From Spirochaetales bacterium (lineage in GTDB: Bacteria > Spirochaetota > Spirochaetia > SZUA-6 > JAFGRV01), in contig JAFGKU010000177.1 of the NCBI GenBank assembly GCA_016928415.1, positions 1-58,405 of the forward strand: a DNA stretch of 58,405 nucleotides, in the 5' to 3' direction. The position numbers and the translations under genes were made by a program. Within the stretch, counting starts at the first letter, position 1; each line of letters starts with the position of its first letter. A model generated the notes under the pieces. That model saw nothing but the letters and a program-made list of their open reading frames with translations, ran no database searches and was not told the origin of the DNA. Below are positions 53,049 to 58,405 of this stretch, piece by piece.

Positions 53049-54149
53049 ATGAACAAGGGTTTTATAAAAGGCATGCAGCTTTGCCGGTTGTTTTATGAAG
53101 AAACCGTCAAGCCCATGCTTGAAAGGCACTTCCCCGGTTTAGCCTGGTCCGCCGGCAGGCTGGATCAGGGTTCGGATGTTCTCGGGTTCGACACAGCCCA
53201 ATCCATGGACCACCACTGGGGTCCGAAAACAATGCTTTTTCTGGATGAAAATGACGCCTCCCGGTACGGGCAGCAGATAAACGATATTTTTGCCAATGAG
53301 TTACCGTTTGAATTCCACGGGTTCCCGACGCATTTCCACGAAATCCACATAGACGGTGGAGTACTCCAGAAAAAGAATGAATACCCCATTGCCCATTGTG
53401 TTACCGTGCACACCATCCCTGGCTTTTTTACCGGTTATATAGGGGTGGATCCCACAGGACCCATCACGGAAAAGGACTGGCTGTCCATGCCTCAACAGGC
53501 TCTCTGCACGATCGCCAGGGGCGAAGTTTTTCACGACGGCCTTGAACAACTCAACCGGATCAAGAAAAAATTGAAATGGTATCCTGAAGAGATCCGGTAT
53601 TACGTGCTGATGTGCCAATGGCAGCGGATAAGCCAGGAAGAACCTTTTATGGCGCGCTGCGGGGACGTGGGTGATGATCTCGGCTCCAGGATCGTTGCCG
53701 CCCGGATGGTGACGGAAATCATGAGGCTGGCCTTTCTCATGGAACGGCGATACACCCCCTATTTCAAATGGTTCGGGTCGGCCTTTGCGGAGCTTTCCTG
53801 CGCCAGGGACCTGTCGCCGGTTCTTCAAAATGTACTTGCAGCCCAAAACTGGAAGGACCGTGAATCACATCTTTCCCGTGCTTACGAACACCTCGCCCGT
53901 ATGCATAACGATATGCGAATCACGAAATACATCGATCCCCATGTCTCGCTGTTTCATAAAAGACCCTACCAGGTGATCCATGCGGACCGCTTTGTGAATG
54001 CGCTGTATGAAAAAATCAACTCACCGGTTCTCTGCTCCATGGAACGCAAAATAGGGGCTATAGGCCAATTCACCGATTCCACGGACATTCAATGCTGGAC
54101 CGCGGCCCGTAAAAAACTGGCGAGTGTTTACGAGGCGGCTTATGGATAA
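53049..54149 (+). CDS. DUF4037 nucleotidyltransferase-like protein
   Basis: AAAGGAG precedes the ATG. The 366 residues match DUF4037, a nucleotidyltransferase-fold family. The signature 'GSDVLGFDTAQSMDHHWGP' has a G-S motif and D-x-x-x-x-D spacing, and 'RVFLDE'-like 'TMLFLDENDAS' and 'CDVGDDLGSRIVAARMV' follow. The mid region 'RIKKKLKWYPEEIRYYVL' recalls the helical part of kanamycin nucleotidyltransferase relatives. The function is not known. It is divergent from the methyltransferase gene and overlaps the convergent beta-helix gene by 10 nt. Confidence 0.82.
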   Translation: MNKGFIKGMQLCRLFYEETVKPMLERHFPGLAWSAGRLDQGSDVLGFDTAQSMDHHWGPKTMLFLDENDASRYGQQINDIFANELPFEFHGFPTHFHEIHIDGGVLQKKNEYPIAHCVTVHTIPGFFTGYIGVDPTGPITEKDWLSMPQQALCTIARGEVFHDGLEQLNRIKKKLKWYPEEIRYYVLMCQWQRISQEEPFMARCGDVGDDLGSRIVAARMVTEIMRLAFLMERRYTPYFKWFGSAFAELSCARDLSPVLQNVLAAQNWKDRESHLSRAYEHLARMHNDMRITKYIDPHVSLFHKRPYQVIHADRFVNALYEKINSPVLCSMERKIGAIGQFTDSTDIQCWTAARKKLASVYEAAYG

Positions 54150-55879
54150 TCATTTACCTTTGGCGTATAGGAGCAATTAACCCCGGTCGAATCTCCCGTA
54201 TCATTAATGACATGGGTGATTTCACCTTTTTCTCCTATGCATACAGTGATCATGTGATGGAAATTGACATTGGCCGTATCCGGCACTTCTATGGCCCTGC
54301 TCAGTTTTACTCCCAAATTCGAGAATACGCTGTAAATCCCCAGGCCCCAGGCTTCATGGCTGGTGACGCTGTCCACCACCTTGTACGAAGCCCAGCCGTT
54401 CACCCCGGTATCGGAACGCCAGGCATCCTGGTTCGGCGGATCGTAGGGAATCTCGGACTGATAAAAGTACACGCGACCTCCGTCCCCGTTCCAGACAGTC
54501 TGGAATTCCTGGTAATGCTCAACGAACAATCCGTAAATCGTCACATTTTCCCCGTTCACAACCAGCCCGTTGGCAGCCGTGTTGCTGGTCCAGCCCACCC
54601 CGAAGCCATGGTCCGCGCGCCAGACCCATGTATGGTCTACAATCGTGTCATAGGCATTTATCATGAAGCTTATCGCGGCCTTTCCGGCAGCCGCTCCGCC
54701 CACACGGAAGATAAGGTCATGAAGAACGATCGGATTGGAGACATGACTCGTCGTGTTCCCTTCCGTCCCCACCTTCAATAACACGGGAGAACTGATCGTA
54801 CCGGCATCGAAAAGAACGCCCGAAACCGTTACCCCGTCAACATCCGCAATCGTCATTGCCGCAAGGCCGGTAGTCGGTTTGAGTGTGGCAAGACCCATCC
54901 CCAGCACCACCGTGTTGGCATTGGCAATATTGATGGTTTCACTCAAGTTGTAAATGCCGGGAGTAAGGATCAAGTTTTTGCCAGCGGTAAGTTGGGTATT
55001 GATACTGGCGGCAGTGTCCGTTCCCGCCATAGCTATATAAAAATCATCGATGGGTATCGTTGTCCCGGGAACCGAACCGCCGGCCCAGTCGTACCCGGAG
55101 GTGTTCGATTTAAGGGAGGGAACGCGTACGCTGTAAATACCCCCGGAATCAACCTGGATGAAAGGTTTCTCGCGCACAATGGGAACCAATGCGATCTTGG
55201 TATAAACGGGACTCGGCCAGTCACCAGGAGGCGCATTGGCGACACCGACAAAAACCATGTTCCAGTTGCTCCCTGTCCAACTGTTCCACGTTGTATTGCG
55301 GGATATCCATTGCTGCTGGGGACCGGAATCCACGGTACCATTCACCAATGTATTGGCCATCCAGCCGCCGCTTGCCCAACCCCCGTTCTGGTGAAGCGCC
55401 ATATTACCCTGGACATGCATCTGGCGGAACCAGATTGCCTGGGAAACGGCCCACTTGACCGAGCCGTTGGACGGGTTTACCGAGAAATTCGTTGCACCCC
55501 GCCAGAAATTGCAGGTTGAGTTGTTGTTTGGAAGATACGCATCGGAATGCAGGTATCCCGTAATGGATACTTCATCTGGATATTCTCCTAGTCCAAGCAC
55601 CTCGGTATAGTACCCAACCCCTATATTTACACTATAAGTTCCCGGTTTAAAGAGCAACGCAAAACGGTTTGAGCCGAATTGACTGTTTTGCTGGTTATTA
55701 TACACGGTGTCAATTGTTTTCTGGACCGATATGATATCCATTGACGTGTCAAAAACATATACATTCGGACCAAAGATCGAATCAGCGGCGATAAGGGGTA
55801 TCTGCGGCCCGAGATTACAACCTGTTAATAATGCAAATATAAATAAGCAGATAAATACTAAAACTATTAATTTTTTCAA
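54140..55879 (-). CDS. Beta-helix lipoprotein related to GH55-like glycan hydrolases
   Basis: The lipobox puts C21 at the mature end. The remaining 560 residues are two linked right-handed beta-helix halves with signatures I recall from actinobacterial secreted proteins (often labelled 'coagulation factor 5/8' or, wrongly, 'adenylyl cyclase'). They are 'ALLFKPGTYSVNIGVGYYTEVLG', split as 'LLFKPGTYSVN' and 'GVGYYTEVLGLG'; 'WAVSQAIWFRQMHVQGNM'; 'ILTPGIYNLSETINI'; 'TWVWRADHGFGVGW'; and 'SHEAWGLGIYSVF'. The double helix layout resembles GH55 exo-beta-1,3-glucanases, so a polysaccharide substrate is likely. This is inferred from fold. The lipoprotein signal is unlike the Sec signal of those homologues. 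Confidence 0.7.
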   Translation of the reverse strand: MKKLIVLVFICLFIFALLTGCNLGPQIPLIAADSIFGPNVYVFDTSMDIISVQKTIDTVYNNQQNSQFGSNRFALLFKPGTYSVNIGVGYYTEVLGLGEYPDEVSITGYLHSDAYLPNNNSTCNFWRGATNFSVNPSNGSVKWAVSQAIWFRQMHVQGNMALHQNGGWASGGWMANTLVNGTVDSGPQQQWISRNTTWNSWTGSNWNMVFVGVANAPPGDWPSPVYTKIALVPIVREKPFIQVDSGGIYSVRVPSLKSNTSGYDWAGGSVPGTTIPIDDFYIAMAGTDTAASINTQLTAGKNLILTPGIYNLSETINIANANTVVLGMGLATLKPTTGLAAMTIADVDGVTVSGVLFDAGTISSPVLLKVGTEGNTTSHVSNPIVLHDLIFRVGGAAAGKAAISFMINAYDTIVDHTWVWRADHGFGVGWTSNTAANGLVVNGENVTIYGLFVEHYQEFQTVWNGDGGRVYFYQSEIPYDPPNQDAWRSDTGVNGWASYKVVDSVTSHEAWGLGIYSVFSNLGVKLSRAIEVPDTANVNFHHMITVCIGEKGEITHVINDTGDSTGVNCSYTPKVNDYP

Positions 55880-56044
55880 AAAATTCCCCCAAATGTTGTT
55901 CTGTAGGTATATTTAACTAAGCATATATGAATAATTTACTACGTTTTTTCCCTGATATCAATGAAAAATGATATAATTCATTAATCGAAAAATAATATTT
56001 AAACGGATAACAACAAGTATATGAAAGAAAAGGTTAATTCAATT

Positions 56045-56072
56045 TTGACACTAACAGAGTAAAAGGTATATA
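56045..56072 (+). promoter_or_regulatory. Promoter of the repeat-protein gene
   Basis: A perfect TTGACA (56045-56050) is followed by TATATA (56067-56072) after 16 nt (an alternative TATAGT lies 18 nt away). The leader is about 25 nt and ends in AAGGAG before the ATG at 56102. Confidence 0.65.
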
Positions 56073-56101
56073 GTGTTATTTGGTACAAGGAGATTATTGA
56101 T

Positions 56102-57247
56102 ATGAAGAAACTTATTTTTATCTCTGTATTTTTAATATTTTTCACCGGCAGCCTTTTCTCTGAAACAAACACCTTTGCCAAAACAATCGGCGGCAAAAAT
56201 ATCGATATGGCAAAATGCATCCAGCCCACGGAAGATGGCGGCTATATCATCGCCGGGTACACCAATTCATCGGGAGCGGGTAAATATGACGCTTACCTGG
56301 TAAAAATAAATGCAAACGGTGAAAAAATATGGGCCGAAACTTACGGCGGAAAACTGGATGATTATGCGTATTATGTAGAACAAGCCAAAGATGGGGGATA
56401 TATTCTCACCGGCTCAACCGAATCGATAATTCCCGAAGGAATGACAGCCGGTTCGAGGTACGCCTACCTGGTAAAGACCGATGCAAAAGGCAAAGAAATG
56501 TGGTCAAAGAGTTTCGGTCAGGGTACGACGGATATCGGGTATTCCGTTTTCCAAAATTCAAAGGGAGGATATATTGTCGCCGGCTTAACCGGGTCCTATG
56601 CCATGAGTATCAACATGATGGTCCTGGAAACCGATGCAAACGGAAAGCTTCTTGAGAAAAAAAAAGGCAGTACAGGAGCAATATCGATTTACACCCCGGG
56701 CGGCGCCGGCGGAAGCGATGTTTATTTGATCAAGACCGATGCAAACGGCAAAATAATCTGGTCGAAAACATACGGCGGGAAAGGATATGACGGTGCAAAC
56801 AGTATCAGGAAGACAGCCGACGGAGGCTTTATAATAGCCGGATATACATGGGCAGGTGAAGAAAGCAATACGGACATGTATGTTTTTAAAATCGATAATC
56901 CGGCAAAAATTAAAATTAAAAATAAAGATTATAGTTTCCAGGACTTTCTCGAAGCCGGTAAAAACAGGAATTTTGCGAGGATTACGGATTATATCGGTGA
57001 ATCGACAACATTTATATTTTATGACAGCAGCTACCAGACAACTACTTCTAAAATAGAAAAAGAGGAAATCATGAAATGGTTCATCAATCTTTTTCGTAAA
57101 AAAAAGCTCACCTGGAAATACATAGAAAAAGACGAAAAACATGTTGCCTGCTGGGATGACTATCCCATCACCAACCGTTTCTATTTTGAAAAAAACGGCG
57201 ACAAGCTGGCCCTTGTGAAAATAGAAGAATATTTCCCGGGACTTTAG
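56102..57247 (+). CDS. Secreted repeat protein with beta-propeller-like units
   Basis: The signal peptide is residues 1-20 (ending FS-E). Five repeats of about 50 residues follow (residues 22-265), each of the form 'GGYIIAGYTNS'-n-'YDAYLVKINANGEKIWAETYGG'-like: a D-G-G-Y-I-x-x-G strand, then 'V-K-x-D-x-x-G-x-x-x-W-x-K-x-x-G'. They most resemble propeller blades in secreted proteins of spirochaetes and Bacteroidetes. The last 100 residues ('FLEAGKNRNFARITDYI', then 'FYFEKNGDKLALVKIEEYF') look like an NTF2/SnoaL-like fold. The function is unknown. Confidence 0.7.
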   Translation: MKKLIFISVFLIFFTGSLFSETNTFAKTIGGKNIDMAKCIQPTEDGGYIIAGYTNSSGAGKYDAYLVKINANGEKIWAETYGGKLDDYAYYVEQAKDGGYILTGSTESIIPEGMTAGSRYAYLVKTDAKGKEMWSKSFGQGTTDIGYSVFQNSKGGYIVAGLTGSYAMSINMMVLETDANGKLLEKKKGSTGAISIYTPGGAGGSDVYLIKTDANGKIIWSKTYGGKGYDGANSIRKTADGGFIIAGYTWAGEESNTDMYVFKIDNPAKIKIKNKDYSFQDFLEAGKNRNFARITDYIGESTTFIFYDSSYQTTTSKIEKEEIMKWFINLFRKKKLTWKYIEKDEKHVACWDDYPITNRFYFEKNGDKLALVKIEEYFPGL

Positions 57248-57374
57248 GATATCAGTTTAAAATCCTGTTGATTAAATCCCGATATTGTAAGAGAATGGTA
57301 CTTTATCCGGAAATCTCAACCAGGCAATTTGCATCAATTAAAAAAATTATCGAAGGGATAAAACGAGTTTTGAA

Positions 57375-58405
57375 ATGAAACATAATTTTAGACATATCAA
57401 AATTCATGGATTGACATTATTTTTACTGCTATTTTTTTCATTAAGCCTGTTCAGCGTTGAAATCCGGATTGATGACGCACATAAAAACTATAAAATCATA
57501 AAAAAAGATATATATGTCGACGACACTAAAGACATTACAATAGATGATATTCTCTCTTCCCCGGGAAAATATCCTTTTAATGAATCTGACAAGATCAATT
57601 TTGGATTCACGGACAGTGCCTACTGGGTGAAATTTAAAATAGATAACGTGTCACAGGATTCAAAATTTCAAATTCTTTTTGACAGCCATTTATTTAAAAA
57701 ATTATCCCTGTTTCTTGTTGATTCCCAGGGAGCCGTTTCCCAAAGAATATACCACGATATTTCAGACAGGTCGAAACTGAACCAGAGGGACAGGACACCT
57801 CATTTCCTGCTTAATATAGATAAAAACAAAGAATACACTCTTTTTATCCGGTTCGAAAACGACTATGCCAACATGATTCTATCGATAGAAATACATACCT
57901 TATCTTCGTTTGCCGAATGGTTTGCCACAGAATCCTATATATTCGGATTTTTATTCGGATTCATCATCGTCATCCTTCTATACAATGCCTGTCTCCTCTT
58001 TTCTTTAAGGGACAAATCGTATTTCTACTATGTTATCTTTTTATTCTTCAACCTGCTTTTCCAGATGCTTTACACCGGCGCCGGTTACCAGTTTCTGTTC
58101 TATCCGGTTGCCTTTGAATATTTTAAGTATTTCGAGCTGGTTTTTGTGATTGTATATATCCTGTTCAGTTGCAGTATCATTCTTTTCACCAAGGAATTCC
58201 TCAATATAAAAAGAAAATGGATACAAATAATTTTTATTTCCTATATTTCAACCTTTACACTTTTTTCAATACTAATGCTTGTAGGGGTGCTCCCCGAGAG
58301 TATTGTCAACGTTGTTGTGAATGTTGAGAGCGCCTTTTTCGGTATCTTCCTGATAGTCATGAGTTTCCTATTGTATGTTAAGGGGAACAAATCCGCCATA
58401 TTCTA
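57375..58405 (+). CDS. 7TMR-DISM receptor protein (partial, 3' end outside window)
   Basis: The frame is open from the ATG at 57375 to the window edge, 343 codons. A signal peptide (about 1-28) precedes a 7TMR-DISMED2 sensor: 'FGFTDSAYWVKFKI', 'LFDSHLFKKLSLFLV' and 'YTLFIRFENDYAN'. A series of at least five hydrophobic segments follows from residue 190 ('IFGFLFGFIIVILLYNACLLF', 'YYVIFLFFNLLFQMLY'), the start of the seven-helix domain. Family members end in histidine kinase, GGDEF, cyclase or PP2C domains; which one applies here is beyond the window. Confidence 0.92.
   Translation, partial: MKHNFRHIKIHGLTLFLLLFFSLSLFSVEIRIDDAHKNYKIIKKDIYVDDTKDITIDDILSSPGKYPFNESDKINFGFTDSAYWVKFKIDNVSQDSKFQILFDSHLFKKLSLFLVDSQGAVSQRIYHDISDRSKLNQRDRTPHFLLNIDKNKEYTLFIRFENDYANMILSIEIHTLSSFAEWFATESYIFGFLFGFIIVILLYNACLLFSLRDKSYFYYVIFLFFNLLFQMLYTGAGYQFLFYPVAFEYFKYFELVFVIVYILFSCSIILFTKEFLNIKRKWIQIIFISYISTFTLFSILMLVGVLPESIVNVVVNVESAFFGIFLIVMSFLLYVKGNKSAIF

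Overview
The window comes from a moderately AT-rich, free-living-type Gram-negative genome, most likely a spirochaete (Spirochaetota). This is inferred from content, since no rRNA or other phylogenetic marker is present. The supporting traits are two class III adenylate/guanylate cyclases, an HD-GYP protein, a 7TMR-DISM receptor, a PAS hybrid kinase, many secreted lipoproteins with long signal peptides, and a MalFGK-type sugar ABC importer whose binding protein begins with a 'GQGDG' mature end. Strong AGGAGG-type ribosome binding sites and near-consensus sigma-70-type promoters are visible. I recognised no tRNA, rRNA, CRISPR array, IS element or prophage.

Layout: 1-6.8 kb holds the 5' end of a secreted carbohydrate-binding protein, a truncated sugar permease, a zinc alcohol dehydrogenase, an autoinducer-synthase-like acyltransferase, a lipoprotein and a LamG+GH39-like glycosidase. 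6.8-17 kb is signalling and stress: an MscS channel, a YgbA-like protein with a methyltransferase, a membrane cyclase paired with an SGNH hydrolase, a lone PTS EIIA, a wrecked DHA2 transporter, and a LacI-like sensor fused to HD-GYP. 17-25.3 kb holds a sialidase-like lipoprotein and a complete compact biotin operon, transcribed bioB-bioD-bioF-bioH-like-bioC-bioA on the minus strand.

25.3-38.6 kb holds a MarR regulator with a large palindrome, a B12-binding radical SAM enzyme, a DUF401 permease, a beta-helix lipoprotein, a GNAT enzyme, a YdcF protein, and a complete four-gene sugar ABC operon of the GtsA glucose/mannose type, followed by gene remnants. 38.6-47.4 kb holds an astacin protease, an M23 protein and a co-directional cluster of cyclase, two paralogous HEAT-repeat proteins and an HpcH/HpaI-type enzyme. 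47.5-58.4 kb holds a hybrid histidine kinase, a secreted ankyrin protein, a PanE-like reductase, a methyltransferase, a DUF4037 protein, a GH55-like beta-helix lipoprotein, a repeat protein and the start of a 7TMR-DISM receptor.

How it works together: many products are exported polysaccharide- or protein-active proteins (CBM, LamG-GH39, GH55-like, beta-helix, astacin, sialidase-like propeller). They fit a polymer-foraging bacterium that imports sugars by ABC transport and carries cyclic-nucleotide and c-di-GMP signalling. A second theme is decay by deletion: a permease, an MFS exporter, an aminoglycoside adenylyltransferase-like gene and a receiver domain survive only as fragments. The most system-like candidate is the cyclase-HEAT-HEAT-aldolase cluster at 42.6-47.4 kb. 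The most unusual single protein is the LacI-like/HD-GYP fusion. The most unusual DNA structure is the 31-bp triplication spanning the bioB stop and bioD start.
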